A stretch of 64,000 nt of DNA from Rostratula benghalensis (taxonomy: Eukaryota > Chordata > Aves > Charadriiformes > Rostratulidae), in the NCBI GenBank assembly GCA_013399305.1, contig VXAI01000066.1, positions 2,322,516 through 2,386,515 on the forward strand, given 5' to 3'. The number at the start of each line of letters is the position of its first letter. Position 1 is the first letter of the stretch. A program made the translations under genes and the position numbers. The notes beneath the pieces were generated by a model. That model was not told the DNA's origin. It saw only the letters and a program-made list of their open reading frames with translations, and did no database searches. Shown piece after piece: positions 48,729 to 61,600 of the stretch.

Positions 48729-51700
48729 GAGACTCCCGACTACCAGAATTCACTGTATAAAAATCATGTCAAAAATAATAAGTAAGAATTACCATAATGT
48801 TGATTTCAGTCTTAAAATAAAACTCTAACAATACCAAGCAAAAAACCCCCCACCTATTATCTCAAAATAGTTATGTAAAATCAAATGCATAAAAATAAGT
48901 ACAAACTGAGTTTAAAAGTTGTGCAGAACCTCAGTGGCTGTAACGCCAGCATAATCTCTCTGATCATAAGGGACCTGCAACAACAGCTGCTGCTCCATCC
49001 TTCCAAACCCACACTTTTCACCTGCACATCCAAACCCCCTTGCAGAGGTGACAGTCACATGGACAGTTATCACATCTCCCAAAGTTAAGGTATAAACTGA
49101 GATCATTTTAGAAGTGCAAAATGAGAAAAATAAGTAAATAAGAAAAAAAACAAAGTAGGTTCTTCTCTTCCCCCTCTCCAGCACAAGCAGCATCCCAGCC
49201 GATGCAAGGGATTGAGTGATGCTCAGCCCCAGCAGCTGCCCATGGTGCCTGCAGGAGCTGGCTGAGGTTTGCACCCTGGCGGAAAGGGGCTGCCTGGCCT
49301 CAGGACATTATACCTGTTGCTGGCCCTATAAGGGCCATGGTACAATTAATAATTATTAAAATGCCATGAGCTCCACCCTGTGACCTTAAGCTGTGGTTAG
49401 CAGTTAGGTCATTCCCAGCCAGACTTCAACATTGAGGACCAGGCAGATTAAGGGTTTCAGCTGCACAGGCATAAAAGCTACAAAAATAACTCTCGACACA
49501 CTTTTTCAAGCACATTCCTAATTACCTGACTGTTAATTTATAATCCTATATAAAACACACAATGGCATGCTGCTGAGGGAAGCATTTAGCAATGCTTTAC
49601 ACAACCAGTTGAGCAGGCAAAGCTTTCCCATGTGTGATGGCTGGGTGCATCCCAATGGGCTTTGGTCAAGCCCTGCACCTAATGCCTGCCTGTGCCCACC
49701 AGCCCGTGTGTCCCCCCTATGGCATGGCACAGCCAGCTGAGCCCTACAGCAGGGCTGGCAGCACCACAAACCAACCCACCTGGGCACAGTAACAGAAGCA
49801 CCCTCGTTAGGCACTCTGTGCAATTAGCTTGAGTCAGTTGAAAGCAGATTTTTGCTCTGCCTTACTACATCTGTGTTTTCCCCAAAGTCTTGACTTCCTG
49901 GTTTACCGCTCAAATGCTAAAATTCAGCTCTCCTTCCATAAAGTATTTTAATCTAAAAATAATTTGAACCATGTTTATTTTTAAGAACGTTTACCCTCCA
50001 AAAAATAACGTTTAAAAGAAAGCAACTTTAAACATTAATACAGGGTAAGTAATTGCTGTTGCTTTCATTGTAGATAAATCACTTTTAATCTAAATTTAAA
50101 AAAAAAAAAAAAGATCAAAAGTAATATTAATCGTGCTGGCCAGGGAGCAAAAGGACATTCCCAGACATTAACTGCTTTCCAAATATGAAAAACATATTAA
50201 ATATCTCTCTTAAAACAAGATGTTTTCCTCATGTTTCCTTTGGGGGAAAACTGCTGGGCGCATTCCTCCCCAGGCGAGGCCTCGGGCATCACCAGCCTAG
50301 CCAGGGGGAGCACCCCCTGGGCACCAGTACCACCTGGCAACAGCAAACCTACCTGCATTAAGCTCTGGGGATGCCCCTCACCACCAGCTTGGGCACCTGA
50401 CAGGCTCCAGCACAGGGAAGTCCCTGACTGGGACTGGGCAGGATGATGACAGTGGCATCCTCCCCTCCCCTTCTGCCTATCACCAGCCCTGTGCCAATTA
50501 ACCACAGTGGTGTGCCTTATTTACACGTGAATTCTGCACTGGGAATCATCCCAACTCTGCAAATTCATTTTTCCCAAACTTTTATCATATATAATATATA
50601 TAGCACACACAGTAACTCCCACCCTATCCAGCACACGTGGATGAAACACTACAGACAGATACTGCTGTGATTTCTTTTGCAACAGAATCAGAGGTAGGAG
50701 GGGAGGGGGGAAGAAAAAACAACACACTTTGGCAGCATAAGGAAATACAATTAGGGTTAGTCCCAAATAAGATACAGTAAAACTGTTTTTCCTTCAGCCG
50801 GGTCCACCCAGGCTGGCACAGAAGCCCAGCACATGGTCAATCTTCTTCACTCCCCTGAACACACATTAAAAGTAGAAAAACATGAGTCAGTGGAAAGGGG
50901 TTGCCTCAGGCACACAATTTACAGTAGCAAAGTGGCATTAAATCCACAATTTGAATTTGTTATTAGGACAAAAAGAAGGGAGGAAAATAATGCTCAGTGC
51001 TGTGTGCTGGCCACAAAGAAGAGGCCATCAAAAGCATCACTTCTCTCAGAAGTTTTGTTCCCCTTTCCCCCTCAAAGACATTTTAAAGACACATCAAGAA
51101 AATACAAATGCTTTCTCCCATTAACAGGGACTGAGGAACTGTGCTGCCAGTCTGGCCTCCTCCACCCCATGGTGGGGCACACCAGGTAGTGGCCACAGCA
51201 CTGTCCTAGAGGTGATGCCACCAGCAGCACTAGATACCTTAATGCACCTTTTACTGTTCCTTACGAGCAGATGTGTTGAACTACGCAGCTCCAGACTGAT
51301 GTGTACCAACCCGCAGCCTCCCTGCACCACGGCCACGAGACACAGCACCTCAGTGGCGAGACTGCTCGCATTCCCAGATCCTGAAAGTCAGAGCTCCAGC
51401 TAAAAGCAGAGGGATGACTTTGTTTTCCCAGTAATAAAGGTATCTCGGCTCCCCACCAGTAACTCCTTTTTCCCCTCCATTTACCCCGCTTTTCCCAACA
51501 GCAGGATAGACCTATGGCCAGGGAAAGGCTTCAGAGCAAAAGCCAAATTCACCCTTGGATTAGGTTTATGTATTTATTTCTAACCAAAGCCAATCACCCT
51601 AATTACTTTTAAAGCATGTGAGTTCTGGTCACATGAATTAGAGTTTTCTGTCAAAGTATTTTCCTGAAAGAGCTGTTTCTCTGGAATAAGCTTATCATCT

Positions 51701-53423
51701 GCTAATCCACCAGAGCCACAGCCGCCCTCCTTCCCAAAACAAAAGAATATGTTTTTTCTCTCAGATACACGAGGAAGAATTTTATTAAGCTTTAGTGTAC
51801 ATGTATGATTAAAATAACAGAAAGAATAGTTTATTTGTGGAAGAACTGACAGAAAAACAATCCCCAAGTCCTGAGAGGATAGGGTAGATGCCTTTTAGCA
51901 AGGAACACTTAAACAAAACAAACAAAAAAACCACACCACCATACAGGTCCCTCGCTACTTTTTCAGTCTAGTTTCTTCTCCCTACCTCACTAATACCTTT
52001 TTGTGGGTTTTTTTAGGAGAGCAATAGTATTTGAAATGTTAGACTTTTAGCAACAGCTAATGAATTAGGATTTTGCATGTTTAGCATCCCTCATTAGAAA
52101 AAAATCCCGTATCTCCCAGGGATAAACAGCATATAAAGCACAATGAAAAGTGATAAAACTTGTTGGGAAGATCATAAATACAGATCTTTAAAATGTTTTA
52201 ATGTGAAAGAGATGATAATGTTCTATTCCCCTCCACTTTGTAAAAGAAAATTAAGAGTATTTTGTAAATCCTGTAATGCTCAAAGCTATTCAGTATCTCA
52301 CAACAGTACAGTCGCATGCTGCATTGTCCAGATGTTACAAATCCTATGGAAGCAGGAATTTGCCATCCCAAACTTACCTGCCAGCTCCCAAGTGCAAAGC
52401 CCTGCACTTCGGTGACTGCTGATGGCACTTGTGTCACCCACAGAAACACAGCAAGAAGAGGATGCTTCAGCTGAGGGGCTTGATGGAGTCAGAGGTGGCA
52501 GCAAGGCTCCCTCTGCATCCTTCTTGTGTTCCGACCAGGTACTGACAGGGCTGATAAAATTTGTGAGATGTTTGGGATCACAGCAATAACACCCGTCAAC
52601 GCCTGTCCTTGACTGCAATTACAGAGCAGAGTCTTGAGGGTACCAACCAGCTGTGCCCAATCTGTTGGAATGCATGCCCTTTTTTGAGTTATAACACCAA
52701 AAAAGGAGTCTACATAAATTATTATTGTTTTCTGATTCACTGCTATATTAATACTCAGAGAGCAGATATACAGTCTCAAGTTATTTTCAAAACATTAAAG
52801 AAGAAAAAAAAAATTATATTGATTTAAACCTGTTGGGCAGAAGTACTTTAGCCTATACCCTCAGCTTACTGTTTGTAGGTGTGTCTATGCCTCTGCCAAT
52901 ACTGACAACAGACCTGTCACATTCAAGACACTGTGTATAATTGATACAGTAAGAAAACTAACAAAAAGAGGAAAATATAAATACGGCAGGCTTCCCCCCA
53001 ACCTTTTTCCTGTATAGAGTGGATTCTCCACTATGAAAGAGACAGTTATCCCTGCTCCAGCACGACTTAGATAAGCACACACGGAATGCCTACAGGCTAC
53101 AGTTTTTCATTTTCCTCTTGGCCGATTTACAACTAAGCTGCCAAAATAAACAAACTTACCCTTCCAGTCAGGCTCAAAATGAACCAGCAAACTGAATTTT
53201 TATGTCATAAAAGGAAGGAAGAAAAAAAAAAGCAACAACAGTTAAAAATACTTAAAATATCAACACTTTCTTCCAGAAGAATGGAAAATAGATTTTTGAA
53301 AACAAGCTATTAAGTGGTGCTTCCACATGCTAATTACATAGTCCTCAATGCATCCAATGGAGTATCACAATCAGTCTTCTTTAAGTCAATGAAGAGAGAA
53401 AGTTTGGCCCCATGATGTGAAGA

Positions 53424-53428
<5 letters not shown>
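48729..53428. other. Non-coding DNA, several GC-richer pockets, no gene seen
   Basis: Relatively GC-rich stretches lie at about 49600-49800, 50245-50520 and 51130-51380, within otherwise AT-rich sequence that includes a 16-base A run at 50098-50113. Overlapping frames on both strands across the pockets (for example 50197-50505 and 52298-52618 minus) have no identifiable domains. A block at 49335-49440 with ACAATTAATAATTATTAAAA has CNE-like texture. Confidence 0.4.

Positions 53429-53455
<27 letters not shown>
53429..53455 (+). repeat. Longest homopolymer A run in window (27 bases)
   Basis: Twenty-seven consecutive A residues. It could be the tail of a retrocopy or a simple tract; no parental coding sequence or target-site duplication is recognisable in the flanks. 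Confidence 0.95.
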
Positions 53456-53458
<3 letters not shown>

Positions 53459-54201
53459 CTTTTTAGGTCAGAAGAGGAACAAGGATATATTTTGAAAGTT
53501 AAACCATTCTTTGCAGAAAAACAGCTTCATTAAACGACAACTTGAGGGACATTTTTGCTGCTAGTGAAAGCTCCAGAACCAGCCTAGAGAGGAATCCAAA
53601 GCCTCCTCGCTGATTCAGAGCTTCAGGGGTGCCACAAGGTCACCTGTGCAGCCAAGAGCCAGCTCAGCTTTAAAGGGTTTGTATTGATATTGTCTGGAGA
53701 CACTGAGTTTTCTCTTCAGGATCCAGACTGCTTTCATTTCTAGACCTAATATTAACTTCTGGTTAAATATTTTATTCTGTATTGAAGGCCTGATAGATGA
53801 ACTTTTCTAAAATGCTGAGAACACAATAGGCAAAGTGAAGATAATGTAGATCCAAAGACTACAACAATCACCTCCTGCAATGCCAGTCGGCCCATTTCAG
53901 TGTTATTTTGGCACAGTTCTACTTCTGATGAGCCAGTAACCACAAACAAAGCTAAGTCCTGAGAACAGTACAGTGTTTGCAGACTCCTCCAGCTGGCACC
54001 AACATAGAGCTCACTATGTCCTGCACACACAAAGCCACTCAAGATGTTTCATTGAACCAGTGTATCATGCATTGACCTGTACAAGAGATTTCTCTGACCA
54101 GTTCGTCCATTAGAAAACAGGAGAAGAAGAGCACTTAATCTTACTCCAGCATCCATCACATCAGCCACAAAATAGCACCTAATGGGAGACAGTTTTCCAT
54201 T

Positions 54202-54227
54202 TTTCCTTGCAGCAAGGAAATTTCCTT
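54202..54227 (+). other. Overlapping palindromes, alternating AAGGAAA/TTTCCTT arms
   Basis: TTTCCTTGC (54202-54210) and GCAAGGAAA (54212-54220) are exact reverse complements around a single A. The second arm also forms the perfect 14-base palindrome AAGGAAATTTCCTT (54214-54227). Three arms can therefore pair in two mutually exclusive ways. Confidence 0.85.
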
Positions 54228-56093
54228 CCTTTCCTGGGAAACGGAAGATTCAAACCTCACTTAAGACACTGCTATCTCATGTTCTTAGGATGAGTATTTC
54301 AACATAAATATTCACAAGGGAACACCACAAAGGGAGCCACTGATACACATTCAAACTGCTCTGTTCCTTTGAGTGGTCATACTGTAAATCCCCAAAGACC
54401 AACGGGATACGACAAAGAAGTTACACAAGTAACAGGTACCTGTGCATGGGACAGCAGACCTGGAGACTGAAATTATTTGGTTTCACTTCACTGTAACAAG
54501 CTACATTTGTACACTGCTCCCCAAAGAAAGAAGAAAGCATAGAAAAATTAATGTGTTTCTGTGTTTGTGACCAACATTGTAGCACATGGTAAAATGAAAG
54601 GTGAGCATGAATGCGCACAATTTGGGTTTTTTTCTGCTCACAAGATTCATTTCACTTAAGTTTATAACAATCCTCTTTTTTTTCAAAATAATAACATATA
54701 GCAGGCTTCTTGCAGAAGCTGTAGCTGCATCCCCATCCTTAAGTGTGCCATTTTTCTCTAAGTGCTGCCTCATTACTTCTGCTCTTCTCATTAAACTAAT
54801 TACTCTGTAAAGCACTTCAAGTACTTTAAAACACCAGCGTATATTTTCAGCTTGACTCACTAAGGCCTAGATAGGGTGGGTCCTGTATCCTGGAATAGCC
54901 CTGCAAACTTAGTCCCAGATACATCTTGGAGCAGTCCAGCGCTATTTCAACGTACCAACACCTAGGGCACCAGGGAAGTTGCACACAGCCAAGGAAATTC
55001 TCTGGCAGCAGATCACATTGAGTACTTTGTATCAGGAAACTGAGGAGAAGAATCCTGACCAGCAGTCATGGTCTCAGCTCTTCAGAGGAGTTCCAACCCC
55101 CCTGCCCCTGTTCTTTGCTTGCAACACTAGTATGGGATCTTTTTTCCCCAAGAGCAGGTTTTGTCATGTTGGTTGCTTATGAACATGGCCTTACTATATT
55201 TTTAGAAGTTCTCCTTATGAACAAGGATGTACCAATAAGAAAACAGACCTTGCTTCTTCTCTGCACATAATTTTGCTTAAAGTAAAAGAAGTTTCTGCTA
55301 TTTTTATCTCTGCAATGGCAATACATACAGAGAACTACAAAATGGAGCCTGCCTGCCTCACACACCATAAACAGAAGTATTCTGTAGAGCCCTTATTACC
55401 AATGATAATGTACAAGGACAGGGCCTGCAGTTACGGGAAGAACTCAGGGGAAGGAATAAAAATCAGATTTTAGCTTGTAAACTGCAACTTTGCTGGAATC
55501 ATTGAAAGAGAACGAGGTTTCCACGATGTCACTTTTACAGTCAATGTTCTGACTATAACTACACTTTACTGACCTGCCAGTTTGAAGTACTAGTGCACCA
55601 ATTCACCACTTTGCTGCATAAAACAGTGTAAAAATACCAATTTTAAATAAAAAGCCCATTTTGTAATTCACATATACAAAAGTACAAATCCCAAGCACCT
55701 GCTGTGTCAACTAAAATACATAAAGCATTATCAGAAAAATACACTGGAAAAATGTGAGTGCCATATAAAACAGTCTGGAGAAGTAACTTAAAATGACTGA
55801 TGTGATGCTTGTCTTTTTTATGTGCTTTTGGTCGTCTTCCACTTACTGCACTCATTTCCCTTTAAAAAAAAAAATCCCCTTTATACACTGCCTTTGTTCG
55901 ACCCTTTCAGAGGATAACATAGCATCAATAAAATAGGGCAAATATACAGACCAAAACAAAGCATGACATATATCACATCTAGCTCCCCCTGAATAACAAG
56001 CTTTGACCGAGAATCTGTGTGGATGGCAAGACTGAATTACCAAATTAATTAGAATTTTGAATGTTCTTTTCCTTGTTATTCTCACAGAGGGGA

Positions 56094-56130
56094 GGAAAAA
56101 AAAAAAAAAGGAAAAAGAAAAAAAAGAAGA
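56094..56130 (+). repeat. A/G-rich low-complexity tract
   Basis: A 14-base A run (56096-56109) is followed by GGAAAAAGAAAAAAAAGAAGA. It is simple sequence only. Confidence 0.9.
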
Positions 56131-58477
56131 ATTATTTCCACAACATGTCTCTTAAGACAAGATAACTGCAGATCCAACAGAGAACCAGAACATAAATCCC
56201 TGGAACACACTTTTCCAAGATTTAACTATTATTCATACACAAAGGCTTAAAATAGTTAACAACCTGGACACAAACAAAATTAAGCATTGTCTGCAGAGAT
56301 CTTTGTATACAACCCTTGAATAAACTTGCATATAAAATAATATAGTATTATGTATATTTTATAACAAATGGTGGATTTACATTCAGCTCTGGTTGCTGGG
56401 TTCTGTGGAAACCCAGCCCAAGACCCTGCCCTTGATGCCGGCAATGTTAGTGCAGCCTGAGAACGTGCCAGCGGGACAGGGCACCGCTTGAAACACCAGG
56501 AGAGGCAAGCAGCAAGTCTGCAACCAACCACGGGACCACCACAAGACTAGTTTCCCTTCTTTTGAAAATAAAATAACCCAGCTGAAAACTGGTGGGAAAA
56601 CACATAGGGCATGTAGCGTCATACACCTGAAACACCCGACAGCAGCGTGAGCGTGGGTCAGGCAGGGCAGCCTGCACTCACACAAACTCCTCTTGCATTC
56701 ACCTGAGACCAAGGCAAGACACTTTTTTCCCTGAGAACAGGCTAATTTGAATTGGGCATTCAACTCAGGTTTTCAGCAGTACTAATCACTGAGAAACTAA
56801 CCCCAAAAAACTCTCCACCTCTGTAGATTTACAGACACATTATATTGAGATCCGTGGTGGTACCGTGGCCACTACTAATGGTTTCTGAAACATGGGTCAG
56901 GCCAGTCTGGGGTAAAACAAGGAAGAAAATTCTGATGGTTACAGACAACTAAGTTCTTCCCTGGAAAACTGGATTTCATCCTGCCCCTGGAGAGACTTCT
57001 ACAAATTTAAGCCACTTGGTTAAATCAGATGTGCCAGAGGTTGTTGCTTATTGTATGTTCCACAGATACTGACCTCCAGCCTTCTAATAAGGGGTGTTGT
57101 TTGCCATGTGCTGTGTATTTTCAGATATTAAGTTAACGGGATTTGTTTTTACACATAGGGTGCTCAACATTGCTAGATGCTTTGAGTCTTACAGTCTAGA
57201 TAATTTTCAATTTAATCTCATGGAGATTCTGACTGAACCCTGCTTCTGACATTTCCATAATTAGAAGTATTTGACATTACATTTTAACAACATTCTTTTT
57301 ATATAACATTTTTGTGTACAATTAATAACCTAGACTAAAAATAATATTTATGTATTTATACACTGCACTATGAAAACCAAGATATTTTAAATATAGTATT
57401 TCATTTGAATACTTTGAGGTTGTGAGGAGCATCTATCTCTTTATAAGGATAACTAGAAGCAAAGAGGAATCTGTCGTGATAACATGCAAATAAGTATTGT
57501 GCACTCATACAAGACCAGACACTGAAGTAATAAAAAGGAAGGAAAACTACACAGCAGGACAGATATTTCCAGCATTAATGTAGCATTTTCACCTGCTGTG
57601 CAGACACAAATTCTGTGTATATGAATTAACACTTGTTCTTATTTGTTTTCTCACCTTCTTTATAGAGCAGAAGCCCTATGTGAATCTTTACTTTCAACTA
57701 ATATTAAGAAGCATCCATAGCTGCAAAGATTATTTCCATTTCTACCCACATGTGGAAAATGTAGTTGTTATGTGCAGTTCCTGATGGAAAAATTGTAGAA
57801 GTTATGCCAAAAAAAAAAAAAGAAATAGCTGCTTGACTTTCAGCCTTTTATCACTAAAATACCTTAAAAAAAAAAAAAACAACAACCCAAACCATACATG
57901 CTCTGAATGCTCATCCAAATGCCAATAATAAGGACTAAATCGATTTAATAACATAACTTCTACACCTGCTCATCAAGCAAAGCTCAGCAGGGAGCTCCTG
58001 GACTTTCTGTAAGTAGAGACTGGTCTCTGATTTCTTATCTTAATGTTTTGTATTAACATTCTTTTAAGATTAATACTAGCCTGAAAACAGTCCTGAATGT
58101 GCAACTGGGTCATGCGCTTATTTTCATCCTCTTTCCTCTTGCAAGGTTAAACTAGTTTCTTATAGATAAGATTTCTAAAATATAAATATATTTTCATGGT
58201 AGCCAGATATGTTTTAATGTCAAAGCAAATATCAAGGAGATGAGTCTGTGGGGGAAAAAAAAATCATCATTAAACATAACAACAAAAGGCAGAATATTGC
58301 CAAACTCATTGCCAAACGATTATCACAGCGAACCTAGGACAGACAACTGAACAACAGATCAGTCTACAAGGATTATTCATTGCCCCACTCCACGTTAATT
58401 GACGCTACTCAGACAACAGAAAAGAGGCAAAGCCTTCTGCCATGAAGGTCTCCTTGGGAAAGGGACAATAGAGAAAC

Positions 58478-58646
58478 CAGTTGTCTATCCCCAGACAAGT
58501 TGTGGATGCCCCAGCCCTGGAAATGTTCAATACCAGATGGGTCTTTGAGCAACATGCTCCAGTGAAAGGTGTCCCTGCCCGTGGCAGGGGGGTTGAAACT
58601 AGATGATCTTAAAGGTGCCTTCCAACCCAAACCATTCTATGATTCT
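58478..58646 (+). mobile_element. CR1 LINE 3' end, bird type, 5'-truncated
   Basis: Plus-strand CR1 landmarks appear in order: AAGTTGTGGATGCCCCAGCC, CCTGGAAATGTTCAATACCAG, TTTGAGCAACATGCTCCAGTG, GGTGTCCCTGCCCGTGGCAG and AACTAGATGATCTTAAAGGTG. It closes with CCTTCCAACCCAAACCATTC and the ATTCTATGATTCT terminal repeat (to 58646). Typical copies have a slightly longer CCAGGTTGGATGGGGCTTTGAGC, so about six to eight bases are missing near 58538. It has no coding capacity. Orientation is opposite to the copy at 34946. The 5' boundary is approximate. Confidence 0.95.
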
Positions 58647-61600
58647 TCTCTACAACCTTGAAAAATGCAATCTTGCTCAAATTCTACCCATTTTAAAAGT
58701 TGCCTCAAGAATAATTTTCTTGACTTCTTTTTTTTCTTAAATACAGTAAATCCATCTTTGCAGTTTATACCCAAACAGCAGCAAGGTCCTGATCCCTTAC
58801 TAGGGTGTTTTTATACCAACATGACAGAGACAGTGAAGACTAATGATTATGAACCACCTGCTGCACTTTGACAGATGCTTCCATGGACATTGAGATGTGC
58901 TTCCATAACCTCTTATGGAAATCATGAGCAACCTGCAACACATAGAAGGCCCAACCTGGCATATAATTCTTACAAGCTCCAACACATGGAATTCAATCAG
59001 TTATGCTTTATGCTTTATATCATCACTACATGCATCATACTTCGCGCAACTTGGCAAGTAAGAACAAAGTGTTTTCAAATTTCTGGCATTCTTGTGAGAA
59101 GTAACAATAAAACAGTCCTGAGTGCCTTTGTTCTGCTAATTGGGGGGGGAAAAAAACCTTGGAATAACTTTTTGCCAGTGAGGGCATTAGTGAACACACA
59201 GTACAGTAATACAGTACTACAAGAAACTTCTGTAACAGAAAATTCTGACTTTCTGCTTTCTTAAGTCTGACACAAAGCTGGAATAATTAGGATGATAAAG
59301 TCTAAGCAGCCCTGGTAAATTCAGTTAAATCTGGTATCAACACAGTTGGGATACTTATTTGCATGTTTAAATTACTCAAGTGACTAATTTTGTAATTTCC
59401 TTTTCAATTGCTGAATGCCTTACTTTTAAAATTAGTCCCCTGAGAAGCAGGGGCACAGTGCATGGTGCTGTTAAAGTTAAAACTTGTTATACTTTAGAAG
59501 ATTATCATAATATTGCATCCATTATTTCTTATTTAATAAAAATTTAATTGCGCATATAATTTGATAATTTAATACCAATAATTTGTAATAAAATCTAGAA
59601 TGCATTCATTTGTGTTTTCTTTCTTGGGGAAAAAAAAGTTACATACAAGGTTTCTGTGAATAAATATTGTTATTATTAGAACTCCCAGTTTTACCGTATT
59701 TTGCCTGCAGTCTTTCTAAATGGGACAAAACTAAGACCCAGTGAAATCATGCCCAGTTGCTGTTACTCAAATGACCTTAAATCCACCTCCTGTTCTCGTT
59801 ATGGAAGATGCAGAACATGCAGACAGACTACTTCACTTCATTAATGAAGCTCTGATGATGCTCCTCAGACACATCTTCAACACAAAGATGAGGAACAACC
59901 AACAGTATGCCATGACAAGAATGAACAGCATTTTGTTTCCATCAGAAGCAAAATTCCCACCTACTCTTTTTCCATTGGTGTGCTACTTTGAGGAGAAAGC
60001 CAAATCTCTATAAACTGTTATAAAACAGGAATCACAGTAAAACAGGACCTGTTTTCTGCAGAAGCTGACTCATTATGACCTTCTAAAATGTCAGAGTCCA
60101 TACCCTGTGCCAAAAACCCATGCTCAATATTATCTGTTTATTTCCTTACACAGGGACAAAAATTCAGTAATAGGGAGCGCTCAAATTGCATGGGCAATGG
60201 CATTTTGTTGGGTTTAGAAAATAAAGGAGAGAGTCCCACATGTAAGAAGAACATCACCATAATCCTCATTTCTCCAAGTTTTGTACAATATATGGTTTTC
60301 AGAAAAAAGTAAACTGTCTGTTTTTACCAATAACCTGGATCAATCCTTGTTTGATTGTGGCTTTCATACATCCACCTCCTTGCAGCAATAGCAGGCTTGC
60401 AACACGGACCCTGTCAATTCAGTGTACCCTTCAGTATACACAGATGCTATGTGTAGATTTTAACAGATTGCAAATGGTCACTGAAAACATCTTTAAAAGC
60501 ATTTAGAAAATCCCATTTTGTTACATCAGTGCCAATTATGGTCTCTGGCAAACTAGCCTCTCGACTGGTTTGTTGATGTGCAATCTGGTTTTCCATATCC
60601 TAAGGGAAAACAGTGATCTCAGGAACCTCCTAATGAAAGTAAAACTCACTCAACAGGATCACAGGAATAACATATTAGTTATCTTCTGTAGAAATTATGA
60701 GAAAATATTTTCTCATATGTTCTACTGACACATTATTACTTTCTTGTTTTCTAATTTGGCTCTCTGTGGACTCCATCAAAATCTCCAAAGACAACAAGGA
60801 CCACTGTTAACAGTTCTACACCCTCCCCCTCTTATATCCCCCACAGCAACCCTTGGGAATTAACACTCATCTGTCTGTCTTCTACCAATCATTCCACATT
60901 ACTGGTGGTGGTGCCGATTCACATCTGCAGGAAGCATCCAGAGACCCCAGCCTGAAATCATAGCTTCTCTGTGCCAGGAGCTGCTCAGATAAATTCTGCT
61001 CTAGATAGATGAAAACAGCCAAACAGCAATAGCCAAACGTTAGAACTAGTCTCTCATAACTCCTGCTTCACTGTACTCTTGTTTATTTCCCTCATTCTCT
61101 ATTAAATTTTAGATTTTATCATTTCCCTGGACAAATATAACGGTAAGATTTTTAAAAAGCCTGTTTCTGGTGAATTCATTTCTATTCTATTCTTCTAGAG
61201 TTCAGGAAGGCATTATCTGAACACAGCAGTGACAGAAAAGTTCAAAAGCCCAGATATTTCAGAGTGCCGATATTCTTTGCTTCAAAAACAAAACAAGAGC
61301 AATATCCACTCCTTCCCAAAACTAAGCAACACAATTCCTGCACCCATGGACCCAAGAGCAAGTCATACTGGTGTATTTTATCAGAAAGTTTAATCAAGAG
61401 TAATTACTTCACTAAAAGAAGAATACCTGAGGAGGCATTTTGCCATTACAAAATAAAAAAAAAAAAAAAAACAGAAGGCCTAATCAATTTCCACCTTCAT
61501 ACAGGTGTTAAAACCATTAAAACACGCATATATATGTAGCTATTGAACTCTAGCTTTCTATATACAGAAAGCAAAGGGTTATTTTTGTGACATGAAAACG

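Larger units (their letters stand above)
53456..58477. other. Non-coding DNA, no gene seen
   Basis: The block includes overlapping palindromes at 54202-54227 (listed separately), an A/G tract at 56094-56130 and A tracts near 57810 and 57868. Minus-strand frames at 54501-54860 and 56383-56763 lack recognisable motifs. Confidence 0.4.

Noticed and set aside
61553..61572. GCTTTCT/AGAAAGC 7-bp hairpin
   Set aside because: Stems of this length are expected many times by chance in AT-rich DNA.
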